From positions 868,001 to 932,000 of the forward strand of contig OY848921.1 of the NCBI GenBank assembly GCA_963693285.1: 64,000 nucleotides of DNA, read 5' to 3'. The notes under the pieces were generated by a model. That model did not search any database. It was not told where the DNA came from and worked only from the letters and a program-made list of their open reading frames with translations. A program made the position numbers and the translations under genes. This DNA comes from Xestospongia muta (taxonomy: Eukaryota; Porifera; Demospongiae; Haplosclerida; Petrosiidae). Shown here in pieces: positions 21,210 through 33,600 of the stretch. Every line of letters starts with the position of its first letter. Position 1 is the stretch's first letter.

Positions 21210-23817
21210 ATGGAGAAGTTGAACTCTTCAATACTACAACTGTGTAGATGTCCAGGTACAGCTGTAAATTACATTTATTTATTCTCTTGAAATCAAATGT
21301 AGTGTCTGAAAACAATAGATTTAGAATAAACTGGTTATTGATATGTGCATTAAACTTCCTCGGAGGTATTGTCTTCCTCGTAACAGCACCCTCACTTCAC
21401 CAGTTTGTGACTTCTAATTCAAATAGCAGTGATCCTTCAGTACAGTTAACATTACTGAATAATTGCTAGACAATATAACAATGGTTCTTTTAAATTATTT
21501 CTTTCTCAGATCACTCCAGGACTGGAGCTCAGTGAGTCCTGGTACACACTCATTGTCAGTGCTAATAGTGCTGGTGTTATTGTGGCTGCCATGATTTACA
21601 GCATTATCAGTCGCTTTGTATATTATAAACTGCTCATAATAACAGTTTTAATCATCAACATATTGGGAGGATTGCTTTACGCTATTGCTAATAATGGCTG
21701 GACACTTTTATCAGGTATTGTTAAAAAACTAATACTACTTGGACTGGCCAGACCCTCCCTATGACACCAGAAGGACAGCCATGATGAATGAAAGAATGGC
21801 TTCATTCTTCCAGAGCATAGAGAGGGTCATATTAGTTTATCATCTTGTAAATTTTTTGTAGCCCGTTTTCTTATAGGTATTTACTTAGGTGTTATTATAG
21901 CACAAATGAGAACTTACGTTGGAGAGTCAACTGACAAAGTTTTAATTAAACAAAAGTTAAATTTTAAAAGGAAACAGACCAAGTCACCTCCGAGTATACA
22001 TTTGAAAAATACTGTGTTCTTTATTTTATTTATGTCTGGATTCACTGGAGTAGTAACAGGACCTTGTAAGCAACTCCACATGATACAATCACTTAGTAGA
22101 TACCATGTTCAGATAAACATACAATAAACATGATACAATCACTTAGTAAATACCATGTTCAGATAAACATACAATAAACATTAAATGTATTTGATATAAT
22201 GTACTAAATACACTTTATACATTGATATGTAACATTTAGATCCATTCTTACTTACTATGTTTTTGTTCTAGTGCTGGAAACTATAGCCTCAAACATTCCG
22301 TCACTGGATCAGTTTCGCTGGCCAGGATATTATCTAGTTGGACATTCTTTATTTCTCCTAGTGCTAGTGATGTTGTTATTTGATGAAAAGTGGGATGATA
22401 TCAACAGAAGAGATTCGTATAGAAATGAGAGGAAGAGAACAACTGGCATTGGTTCTTGTTGTAAAATACAGAAACCAGCCATACCTATATATGTATCTTA
22501 TGGATGGATGGATGGATGGATGGATGGATGGATGAGTAGATGGATGGATAGATGGATGGATGGATGGATAGATGGATGATAAGCAATAATTTTTATAATC
22601 CTTAATTCCAATATTTTAGGTTATTTTTATTTTAATATTCTCGTATCTTGTAATAGGTTGGAATGTATCTATAATTGAAACATTAGAGAACCCGATTCTA
22701 TCAGATAACTTTGGTTTTGATGTTAAGTACACTTCATATGTGATGGTTTCAACATTGTCCATGTTTATTATCAGTTCAGTAGGAATGTAAGTACCTATGT
22801 CTTATTGTCTATCCATCTAGATATCCATCCATCCATTCATCCATCCATCCATCCATTCATTCATTCATCCATCTATCCATTGTTTAGCTATTTTCTACAA
22901 AGATGCAACATTGATAATCGTATCTTGTTAATTAGTAGTCTAATGATAGGAGCTATAGGTACATTTATCATTGGAGACTGGCAATCATTCAGTGGTGATC
23001 CATGTCACCAAATACCTGAAGTCATTATCTGCTCAAACACGTCAGAATATATCACTGGATCTGGTCTTGACTGTATAGATTGTAATATTACTTCTAATCC
23101 CTTGTGTTTAATGGAACATCACAGTCTTTCTTCCTGTATTAATACTACTGATAATATTGACAGTACATGTGTGTGTGAACTGTTCAGTAACACACCGGGT
23201 TATCATTGTTTCTGGAATCCAAACAGTAGAATAACTGGAGAATATTGTGAACGATGTCGTCATGTTTGTCTCAGTCAGACACATTCAATCAATCTTGTTC
23301 AATTGACTATAGGCATTGGTTTACTGGCTGGCACCTTTCCTATTGATAGACTCTTAGTCACAATACTAGCTTCTAATCTGTTTGGACCAACCTCACAGGT
23401 TAGACAAGGAACAACTAACACTAATAATATGATATGTAGGGGTCTGGTACATTGATGGGCATTTTAATAGCAACAGGTGCTGTAGCTCAAATAACTGGAT
23501 CATTCTGGGGTACAACCCTTTAATTATATGTATATTACTAGACCTCTTCTCTTAGGTGATGCAGCTTATGTAGCAGTGGGGTATCGTACGTGGCTAGCAA
23601 TGTTAATGTTAAATGTTCTACAGTTATCTGTGATACTGTTGTATTGTGTCTTCTATCGTAAATTTATGCCTAAGGTTAGAAATCTAATTAAGTTATTAAA
23701 AGAGTTTAACTTGTCAATGTTTCTTAGTCAGTAGAAGTTAGGAGTGAAGATGATCATGAACTGCTTCAGTTTGAAGAAGAATCAGAAGATAAATTTGATG
23801 CAGAAACCAAGTTGTAA
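21210..23817 (+). CDS. Major facilitator superfamily transporter, MFSD8-like
   Basis: A polytopic membrane protein built from about ten exons; the substrate is unknown. The start ATG at 21210 gives a short cytosolic N-terminus and a first helix ([19 protein letters not shown]). [20 protein letters not shown] resembles the second-helix entry of MFSD8/CLN7, a lysosomal MFS protein, and [20 protein letters not shown] near 23455-23510 resembles its late helix. Between helices is a Cys-rich loop (about residues encoded at 23000-23270, with roughly 14 Cys), which is unusual for the family and probably lumenal or extracellular. The C-terminus is acidic and ends [10 protein letters not shown]. It could instead belong to a neighbouring MFS branch such as SPX-MFS. 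The donor after the SDPSVQ segment is uncertain. It ends 147 bp from the convergent LUC7L3 stop. Confidence 0.65.
22499..22579. repeat. (GGAT)n microsatellite
   Basis: Nearly perfect GGAT repeats, with GATA variants, in an intron of the MFS transporter gene. Confidence 0.85.
22808..22878. repeat. (CCAT)n microsatellite
   Basis: ATCC/ATTC repeats on the + strand, the reverse complement of the repeat at 22499-22579, one exon downstream. The two introns could base-pair with each other in the transcript around the exon at about 22657-22788. Confidence 0.85.
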
Positions 23818-23964
23818 TTTATTATTAATCTAACAACAACAATTATTATTATTATTAACTAGATCAGTTGATTTATTTATACTTAAATTGTTCATATATC
23901 AGCAGTAATAGATGGTGTGTGTATTGTACAAGTGTGATCACAACAGAGGTACAGTGAAGTGATC

Positions 23965-24503
23965 CTACGTCTGTAACAGATATAGTTAACTAATAAATAT
24001 TTTAAATTATTAATTCTTACTTCATCTGTTAGGGAGAAACCATTCTTTGGAACTTCTTGATCAGCCGAACACTCCTGAGTTTTAGTTTTATCTTTTTCTC
24101 TTGAAGTACTTCGCTTTCTTTCACGTGATCTGCTACGACTTCTTGCATCTCGAGGTTTTTTATGATCACGTGATCGACTCCTCCTTTTTTTGTCACGTGA
24201 TCTACTTCGGCTCCTCCTTTTTCTGTCACGTGATCTACTTCGACTCCTCCTTTTTTTATCATGTGATCTACTGCGGCTTCTTCGATTTCTTCTTTTTCTA
24301 TCATGTGACCGGCTTCGACTTCTTCTTTTCTTGTCACGTGACCTGCTACAACTCCTCTTTTTACGGTCACGTGACCTACTTCGACTATGCCTTCTATGAC
24401 TGTCCCTTCTGTCTCTGTAACGACCACTGTTGCTAAGACGCCGTGAATCTCGAGATGGCTCTTGTTCTTTCTTTGGGGGACTGCGTTCACGCTCACGCTC
24501 AAC

Positions 24504-24538
<35 letters not shown>

Positions 24539-26218
24539 CCTCTAGACGCTTCTTCATTCGTTCTTCTCTTTTAGTCTAACAAGTAAAAATGACAAAGTAA
24601 CAATAATTTCTGAAAAATGATTATTTTCAAAATCAAAAAATTACCAAAATTTTAATGTACCTCCCAGCCTTCTCGGCCAGCAGCGGCGGATGAAGGGGCT
24701 TGTTACCTAGCAACATCTTAATTTTGGCTGCTTACCCAGCCTTTTTTAAATTGGCTGACTAACCTTATACAAATCTACCATTGCATCATCATGACATCAT
24801 CATGACATCATCACATTATTATACTTTAAGATGACTTATATAAAAATACTGTGTAGAGGAGAGTACAGTACCGATAGAAATATATTAATTACATGTACAT
24901 GTCGTCTATATGGTTCTTATTGAGCTAAACCAGTGGACAAAATGTATATTATGCCTAAAGCTCACTGTTGATGCTAAATCTAGTGGCCTCCGTCTTAAAC
25001 AACAAGAACCTTGATAGACTGTAGAGTATTAATCACTACCACTCATACCTTAAATTCTATTATAGTATTACGAATCAGAGCATAGCCCATGTGTTGTTTT
25101 CCCATTAAATGAGCATCTATTCTAGCCTGAGAGTCACCAATAATGAGAAAACATCCACACACGTCACAAATCTCATTTTTCTCGTGGAAATTACCGGGGT
25201 CTAACTCAAATCCTCCAATGGTTGCAGGCTATGAAGGTCAAAGAGAGAACAAAATGATGAAACAGGTATGTGAAAAACGGGTACATAAAACAAGTAATAC
25301 AGGTATGGAAAACTGGTAAAGCAGGGACTTAAACAAGAGAACTACTGAAAACTATTAATACTTACCACACTTGAATATTGCATCATGAGAGAACGCTCTT
25401 TCTCCTTTTCTCTTTCTAGTTCTTCAACACGAGATATCAAGCGCTGTGCTTCTTCAACATTACCCTGTTGCCCCAGCTCATCAGACTAATAATGAAATAA
25501 TGACTCCACCCACTAATTAAAATAGGTCTACCCATCACATACCTCTTTGATAAGCTCAGCCACTTGATTGGCCAGTTTAGTCAGTTTCTCACTGTACATT
25601 AAACTATTTTTACTATTAAAAGCCTACAATAAGATATAATTAGATTAAATATTCATAAAGTTTATTATTATTAATGTAATTTACTTGATCATTAGCTTCG
25701 GCACTTTTTTGCAGTCTTTCTTTCCCACGTTGAACTCGTCGATCAAGATCTCGGATGAGTTTCTCAAGGTACTCTAAAAAGCGCTCTTCGTATCCCTGCT
25801 GTCCTTTTTCTGGACTCTTCTCGTAACTAGAATTAAAATAATTAATTAAATTAATTAGTGAATATTTTTACAACTTACTCAATTTTGAACTGTTCATCAT
25901 GGAGTTTATCACACATACCTAAAGTATTCTTTAATAAAAAATACAAAAGCAGTCCCACTTACTTACCGAGTTCTGAACGAGTATTAACAAATAGTTTAGA
26001 TGGACAAAATCCACACAAGAAGTGCTTACAAACCTAGAGAAAAGTAATAAGTAGGCGTGGCTTAACAGAACAGCTGTTATTACGTACTAGAATGAATGGA
26101 TATCCTTTTTACTTACCTCAGGATCGGACCAGTGTTCTTTGCGACTGTTCTCACCAGCTGAAGCGTTCCTATGCCTGCCCATCAACTGGTCTAAAAGTGC
26201 TGCTGCCTCGGAAGCCAT
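23965..26218 (-). CDS. LUC7L3: LUC7-like splicing factor, LUC7L3 type
   Basis: LUC7 proteins bind U1 snRNP and help choose 5' splice sites. Start ATG at 26218: ASEAAALLDQLMGRHRN parallels human LUC7L3 (AAQLLDELMGRDRN). The CCCH-type finger VCKHFLCGFCPSKLFVNTRS follows, then a long coiled coil (25380-25800), and the second finger ICDVCGCFLIIGDSQ with AHLMGKQHMGYALI at about 25050-25230. The C-terminal exon (24577 to about 24022) has a run of 10 Gln followed by an RS domain of about 100 residues made of RSRSRDRKRRS-like units. The last splice gives a two-codon tail ending at TAG 23965-23967. If unspliced, the frame runs on to 23892, so two C-termini are possible. It is divergent from TUT1 across 100 bp. 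Confidence 0.92.
24150..24420. repeat. Coding repeat of the RS domain
   Basis: A tandem repeat of about 33 bp with a CACGTGATC core, seven to eight units, encodes the RS repeats of LUC7L3 on the minus strand. The repeated CACGTG is a consequence of the Arg/Asp/His codons and need not be a binding site. Confidence 0.6.
24641..25045. other. Long LUC7L3 intron with an X-box-like site
   Basis: This intron is about 470 bp, far longer than its neighbours. GTTACCTAGCAAC at 24702-24714 fits an RFX X-box with a one-base spacer. The GC-richer part at 24658-24760 differs from its surroundings and may be an inserted element, but I see no terminal repeats. A short ATCATCATGAC duplication lies at about 24786-24810. 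Confidence 0.35.
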
Positions 26219-26318
26219 CTTGACAACGTCGAGGCAGCGTGAGTGTATGTAAATTTTAACCCCTTGATGATTTATTAAAATACAGTGCAGAAAACTAACA
26301 AGGAAGAGGAAAGGGACT
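26219..26318. promoter_or_regulatory. Divergent promoter, LUC7L3 / TUT1
   Basis: There are 100 bp between the two ATG codons. No clear TATA box or KLF-like box is seen. It pairs two RNA-processing genes, a U1-associated factor and a U6-modifying enzyme. Confidence 0.6.
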
Positions 26319-29300
26319 ATGGAGCATTCTTTTTTGTATTGTGATATTTGCAATATCCAGACACATTCAGGTAATACTTCTATCTTAATATTTGTAAGAA
26401 CCTCTAATATTAACAAAGTACTCTTGACTGGTTCACACAGTGGACATATATTGATGTATTATGTGTGTGTGTGTGTGTGTGTGTGTTGTTTTTAGAGGAG
26501 CAATTGCGTTCCCATCTCATGGGTCAAAAACATTGGTACAACAAACGGCAAAGAGAGACAGCTCAGAGGAGTGTATTTGTACGTGGGTTGCCACCCTCAC
26601 CTCAAATAGTAGAAATTGAGGGACTATTTCAACACTTTGGAAATGTCAATAAAGTTATTTTAGATGAAAAGGTATTAACATCATTAAGTTATAATATATG
26701 TTCCATGATCCATTCCTTTGTCCACAGGGAATATATGCCATTGTTGAATTTACAACCATTGAGAGTTCTCTTGCTGTACTGCGTTGTCCTCAAAAACTTT
26801 ATCTCCGTGGGAAGACTCTAATAGTAAAACCAAGAGAAGTCAAATTAAAGAACAAAAAATCAAAAAAGGATTCAGAAGAGGAAAGTTTAGAAGTAATGGA
26901 AGAGTCAACAACAGAAGTAAAGGACTCTTTTAGTGTCATCATTCAATTCATAATTTAGGAGGGATATCAGTCTCAAATTGAGCTGGAACTTTGTAAGGAA
27001 GATATTGATAGAATATTAAGTTCTCAAACAGTATGTTCCTTATATTTTGATAATTAAGTGTCAAATTTTCTACTAATAGCTCAATGAACAGATACAGTTG
27101 TTAGCCTCTACACAACATCTTTCTTCCACTTCTCTTGAGCCACACCTCCAACTTTTATCTTACCTCCAATTTCAACTGCAGACGGTGTTTCCATCTTGTT
27201 GTGTGCTCCCGTTTGGATCCCTTGTCACAGGGTTGACCACACCCACTTCTGATCTAGATGCTGTTGTCTTGACAGATTGGAGTCAAGAAGATGATTTATG
27301 GTTTGGAGGAGATAAATATTTTCAACTACCATACTCTCCTCACATACTCACAAGTAAAGAAATCCTCTTATTGTAAAAGTTATAATTTTTAATAGGACCT
27401 GATTTATCAGACTGCATTATAACATCGTCACTTCCCTCTCACCTTCATACTACCTCAACACTATCACATAATAATAGTATTGTTTCCATGGATACCAGTC
27501 TTGCAGATTCCAATACTTCCTCGACTTCATTGCTATCAACGAGCCTATCTCTCAATTCATCAATGACCACACCCACTAGCCACTCCCTTTCCTCTCATGT
27601 AAAAGTATGCGGATCATCACTAAATATTAGTGATTATCCTAAAGATTATCAAACTGTACTCAATGTCATCGGTAACCTCTCTGAATGTACTCACATATTG
27701 GCACTCCCCTCAGCACGTTGTCCTATAATTCACTTTACTCATGAACCTACAGGGCTACATTGTGATCTCTCAGTTAATACAAGGTATATATATCAGATAG
27801 TGAGAAAGTTTGTTGAGAATAAAATCATTATAGAGATTTTTTTCCAAAATAGTGTTTGGTAGATTAAAATTTTATGACATTGAACAGAATAATTTTAGCT
27901 GGGCTGGCAAAAATTCAACCAAACTTTGTATTGTATGTCAATGTTATATTATATATATTTTGTTAATAATAAAATTATGCAACCATTTATAGTCACCATG
28001 AATGTTGTGAGGTGTTAGTCAGACATCAATAATAAATGTAATACCATTATCCTCTTTTGCAGGTTAGGTCCTCATAATTCCAGGCTAATACAAGCATATC
28101 TAAATTTTGATTCCCGTGTCATACCCTTGATACTGATACTGAGAGCCTGGGTACGAGTTATGAGCATCAAACGTACTCAATTAAACAACTATGCCCTTTC
28201 TTTGATGGTTATTTATGCACTACAAAAGACCACGCCCCCTGTTCTTCCCTCTCTTCAATCTCCTGGTCCCTGGCCTCGAAATATGGAGTGGTATGGAAGA
28301 AGAAGCTTTCATGTGACAGAGGAGATAAGAGCAGTGAAGGTAGAAGAATGGAACGGAGAGTTTTTGAATCCTTCTTTGTTGCTGACATCAGAAAATAACA
28401 TGTCTTTAAGTAAGAAATTAAAAATGAATCCTTTTTTGTTTAGTAGATTTGTAAAAATGTTTTTTGTTGCTGTTACAGGTGAACTGCTCCTGCACTTTTT
28501 CCACTTTTATTCTAACATTTTTGAATTTTCAACTGATGTTGTTGCTATTCATGCTCCATCCAATCAACAGCTCTCTATAACAGAGGCTGTGGAAATGTCC
28601 TCTGCTCACGCTCCAAGTAATCTTCCCGATAAACTTCAAACGATGAAAGTAAGCTGTCTATGTGTTCAAGATCCTATTGAGTTGAGCCACAATGTCACAA
28701 AATCTTTAAATCACCGCTCATTAGCTGTTTTAAGAGAAGAGTTAGCTCGAGCTTATCAAATTATGCAGGAACTTCATAGTCCATCAGCAACCGATACAAT
28801 AAGATCACTGGGTATTTTATCTCTATTTAGTTCATCAGAATGTGCTCACAAACAGCCAAAAACAAGTGATATTTTACATTTTACATTGACTAGTATCTGT
28901 TCCTTATTGTCCAAAGTACCAGTTTTGAGTCCATTGGTGGTCACATTACCAATGCTTGACTTACAGTCACAATATACTGTCAATAAACTACATCTTGTTG
29001 TGCTTCGTGCGTTGGTATGCATTCTAGAAACTGACCTAGGATTCAATTGTCTTTCACAACAATTTTATACAGATGTGTCTCCTCTCTTAACTACAAGTAC
29101 CTCTCTTGAACCAAGAACACAAGAAGACAGTAATACTAATATGGCTAGTATTATTGTTGGTCCCTCCTTACAGACTGAAGTGATATCTGATCGCAAGAGA
29201 CAAAGATCTGATGATGACGAGATACCTAGTGTATTGATTGAAAATGAGAATACAAACGATTTTAAGAAGTCTAAAGGTCAAAGTTCAATTGGCTCCATTT

Positions 29301-29662
29301 CAATATTAGAACAGTACTGTTGTATGGACAATGGACATCCCTTTCCATCAGTTATACAATGCACTGCCTTTACTAACTCTTGGACTCACAGAAGAAAATG
29401 GAGGAGACAGCTTGCTAGCAATCCATCATCAGCTACTAATGATCTTACTTCTACTTCAATACCCATTCTACAATTCAATCTCTCTATTGCTGATCCTTCC
29501 ACTCTTACATCTACTGAACGTGGAGGAATCAATCATCAGGAAACTGTAGTCAGAATACTTGTTAAAGTGAGTGATGGAGATAAGTCAGCAGATGAATTTC
29601 CAAATTTCTTTGCTTTTTTCAAGAAATTGATACTCTCACCAAATCAAGATTTTATAAAATAG
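26319..29662 (+). CDS. TUT1: U6 snRNA terminal uridylyltransferase / Star-PAP
   Basis: TUT1 adds uridines to the U6 snRNA 3' end and acts as a nuclear poly(A) polymerase. The first exon starts at 26319 (EHSFLYCDICNIQTHS) and, with the next, forms a C2H2 finger (C-x2-C...HLMGQKH). An RRM follows (SVFVRGLPPSP...GIYAIVEFTTIE). The nucleotidyltransferase core has PFGSLVTGLTTPTSDLDAVV (27207-27280), containing GS and the DLD metal-binding pair. A long insertion rich in Ser/Thr (27420-27640) splits the core as in human TUT1. SARCPIIHFTHEPTGLHCDL carries the third acidic residue. NNYALSLMVIYALQ and QDPIELSHNV match the PAP-associated domain. The last exon is long and open to TAG at 29660-29662, with a basic KRQRSDDDE patch that could be a nuclear signal. 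The C-terminal 250 residues are not conserved enough for me to name a domain. Confidence 0.95.
26463..26486. repeat. (TG)n microsatellite in TUT1 intron 1
   Basis: About 12 TG units just before the acceptor of the second exon. Confidence 0.9.
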
Positions 29663-30645
29663 TAACATTATAAAAAGAATAATAATAGACATACATTTTA
29701 ATACTATATACTGTCTACAATTAATTAACAACCACACACATTTAAAAATTATCTAATAATATTGTTAATTAAAATAGGACAGAAAATAAATTGAAATATG
29801 ATACTAGTTCTACTAAATTGTGTGTGATTGCATATTTTGTATTGAAATGTTTATTTACTATATAATTTAAATCAAATCCATGGATCAAACGTCCTCTATG
29901 ACTAAAATTACCTGCTGAGAGAGCAAAAGGTAACTATAACTAACTGAAACTAGTTAATTGATAGCATACAAAGGATGAGGCACAATAATTACCAATTTAA
30001 AATGAACAACTAATCTTTTAATAATTATAACTAAATAATTAATAGAACCTAGTAGCAATACATGTACCTTTTGCAACATCTGTCAGTTAACACCATATAA
30101 CAAGTAGATTGCATTCTAAATTGAGATATGTAGACATACATACAAACTATAATAGTCATTGTTCGAGGATTTATTTTAGTAATACATTCCTTTCTATATT
30201 ACCTTTATTCAATTAATTTCACCATCAATTAGCACATGCAATAAGAATTTGCTTTATCTACTACATAATGTAACTTGTTTATTAATGTAATGAATAATAC
30301 ATTATGTATATAATATAACTAAAAACATTGTCCAAGGGCCAAAACTAATTAATAAAGTAATCACAAAGAATAAAAAATAACTAACTAATAAAAAGGAAAC
30401 AAACTAAAACTAGAAAGATGAAATATATAGTAGTAGAAGTTTAAATACAAAAGGCTCAAACAAGCAGTTGCTTTAAGAGATCAGTCAACTAAAACTAAAT
30501 AACAATTACCGGTACTTTAAAACTTAGAAAAAATATGAATTGTATCATAAACACTCAAATATCATGACATTATAAAATGATAACTTGACATAATTATAAA
30601 AGTTAAAAACTATATACTCACATCCACTGAATATTTTTACACATA
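29663..30645. other. AT-rich spacer between TUT1 and the peptidase cluster
   Basis: Just under 1 kb, very AT-rich, separating two convergent genes. I see no exon, RNA gene or repeat that I can name. Part must serve as 3' UTR for TUT1 (+) and for the first peptidase gene (-). Confidence 0.6.
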
Positions 30646-33600
30646 TTAAAAAATAGCAAGAATTATTGTTGTTACTAAAATAATACTGAATGTACATGGA
30701 ACCAATGTATTAGTTCCACTAGGTTCTGTAGGATCAGTAGGGAGAGATGATGTTCCATTTCCTGATCCTGACCCAAGTGATGGTGAAGTAGTTGGACGAA
30801 CTACAGTAGTACTACTGGACATTGGTTGACTACTGGTCACTGGTAAAACAGTGGTCATTGGTTGAGTACTGGTCACTGGTAAAACAGTGGTCATTCGTTG
30901 AGTACTGGTCACTGGTAAAACAGTGGTCGTTGGTTGGGTACTGGTGATAGTCTGGATATTAGTTATAGGATTCATGGTGGACATTTCAAGAACTCCAACT
31001 GAACTTGATATAACATTAGACATGACTCCACTACCATATAAAGCAGCTGAAATATAGAAATATGTATTTTAATTTCTTAAATGTAATGTCACATACATAC
31101 CTGCTTCAGGACAATTATTAAAATCATCCTAAAGTGAATATAAAGTTAATGATTTTTATTACATTTTTAAATTAAACTCACATAACATATCTCTAAACAA
31201 GATGGACAGACAAAGGCACCAGTATATTGTATGTTATTTGTAGTTTGAGATACTTGAATCTGAAAGGAATTATATAATATGATTATCACATGTCAATCAT
31301 GTGATGTACCACTTGTCCAGCATAAGAGCAATTGTAGGACTTGTCCAGTACATGTATTATTACTTGACCACTAGAACATGTGTACTATATCAGGACCAAA
31401 GGAAAATAAAATTTAAACTTATGATTACAATGTAGGTACTATGTACACACACCTGATAGCAACCAGATTTCTGAAATGAGGTTGATGAAACAAAACCTCC
31501 ACTTTGGGCATGCCATGTTCCAGAATGTTCAACACAACGTGAACCAGAACCATATGTCTGAGCTGAAGGGTTATTTAACCCTGTAGTCACAAGGACAAGA
31601 GCTAGCAATACATTACACAACTGGTTACACATACCTGTTACAGCATTATTGATATCATCACATTGTCCATTGCTAAAAGCCTTTAAAAGTAAGAAGATGA
31701 GGGAGAGTTAAAACTATTTGTTTAGATACAAAATTACTTTCTGATAAGGACAGTAGTCAGCAGTAATTGTAATCCCTCCTAGTCGGCTAAGAGTAGCATT
31801 ATTTGAGTCAAAGTTTTCACCAAAATTAAAGTACTACTTCAATAATAAAGAATACTGTTATATTATGATACATTATGTTACCTGATATTCTCCTGGAAGG
31901 TCAGAATTATACTGAACAAGATTACAAAATGAGATAGCCTTTCGATCCACTGTACATCCATGACGATCATTATTACCATTCAAACGATTACAAAATGGAG
32001 TGATGGGTTGTCCCCTATATAAATTAAATAACAATTATTATTTTAAAGTTATAAAATATACTGTTGTTGTTGTTCTTTGATGTATCCTCCACATGATCCA
32101 GCTGCATAACCACACCCATCACCACGTCCCCAAACCAATTGTCCAGCTTTAGTATAATCAACTTTGTACCATCTACAAAGATCCAAAATATATGACATGT
32201 TATATATATCAGTTGATGAAGTCATCATATCTTACCCACTGTCTTCTAGCAAAGCAAATGTAAAGTTTGAAAACACTGGATTACTAGGAATAACACCTGT
32301 CATACCCTCACTCTAAAATATTTAATAAATTTAGCAGCAAATCTATCTATATATGCATTTAATTAATTTGTTTATTCACAATTCTAAGTCTTTGTTTTCA
32401 GAAAATTCAACATTCAATTTTAGTTACATCAAGAATAGCTAATAATAATTTTAATTAAATTTAAAGACTCTACTAAGAGGATTTCATGCACAGGCAATCA
32501 GTTGTAACATTGATATTCATGTGTTTCTTACCTCTAGTACTCTCTTTTCCCAGTGAGAAATAGCAGTACCTGAACCTCCTTGATCTTCAAGTTGAACTCC
32601 CTCAAGTGTGGAACAATTAAAATGGTGTCTACCTTCTTCCTATTGCAATAAATTTGTATACAAGGTGATACTTTCTTGAGTGCATGCTATAATTAACTTA
32701 TGGTCTTACTTTAACTTTTGGAGTAACTAGAAGTAAGACTGATTTAGTAACAGGACCATTTCTTGTCTGCCAGTCAGTATAGGTCACTGGTTTGACTGTT
32801 GTCTCATTAGTAATGTAATTTCTGTTAATAGAAAATTATCATTATATTATGAACATAACAGACACCATATTATTCTTACCCAGATTGATCTTTTAGAGGA
32901 TACCCATTAGAATCTCTAGTAGAACGAGGATTACCATTCTCGTCTCTCCACCATGGGAACAATGATCTTGAAAAAGCCTGTTGTATAAATATAAGAAATT
33001 AAGAATAAGAGGTTGAGAGTTGAAGGCCAGTTTCTATTACTAACCATAGCATGTAAAAATTCATGTTTAGCAACAGCAAAAATAAAGTCATCATCACTAT
33101 TAGCACTCAAACCAGATGAACAGAAGTTGACATAACCAGCAATAGGTCTGGATGATATAATGTAACAATACCAAATAAGGAGTGTCATATTAATTACCTG
33201 TCATATTCATCCTCCATTTGACAAGCAGCTGCAAAGGCAATTGTAGTTCCTTGGCAACCACTTGTTACAGCAGAAACATAGAGAACAAAATCTACATTGC
33301 TGACGCCAGCACCATCTGTTCCTGTTTCTTCACACAAATTTAAGCTTGTATTTCCATTACACTGTCCACAATGCTATAAAGAAAAACAAATGAACACCAA
33401 TTACTGCCTAAATACGAGTTAAATAATGTGTGATTTGTACATGGTAAGATGACAATTGAGAACTGGTTTAATACTGTACATGAATGGGAATCAATATTAC
33501 AAAAAAATTTTTAAAGTTGAGCAATTATGTTAGAATTAACATACATGAATGCATACATGTAATTGTTTTTTGAATAATCTACAGTTTATGATTTTTAAGT

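Noticed and set aside
24029..24502. Second minus-strand frame over the LUC7L3 RS region
   Set aside because: Out of frame with the flanking LUC7L3 exons; its openness follows from the 33-bp repeat structure.
31390..31632. A separate small secreted protein starting [18 protein letters not shown] (also at 35512 and 40381)
   Set aside because: The signal-peptide-like start is the translated intron between GT at the AVTG exon and the [10 protein letters not shown] exon. The same intron occurs in all three close copies and the spliced frame continues the peptidase. An alternative promoter was considered but has no support.
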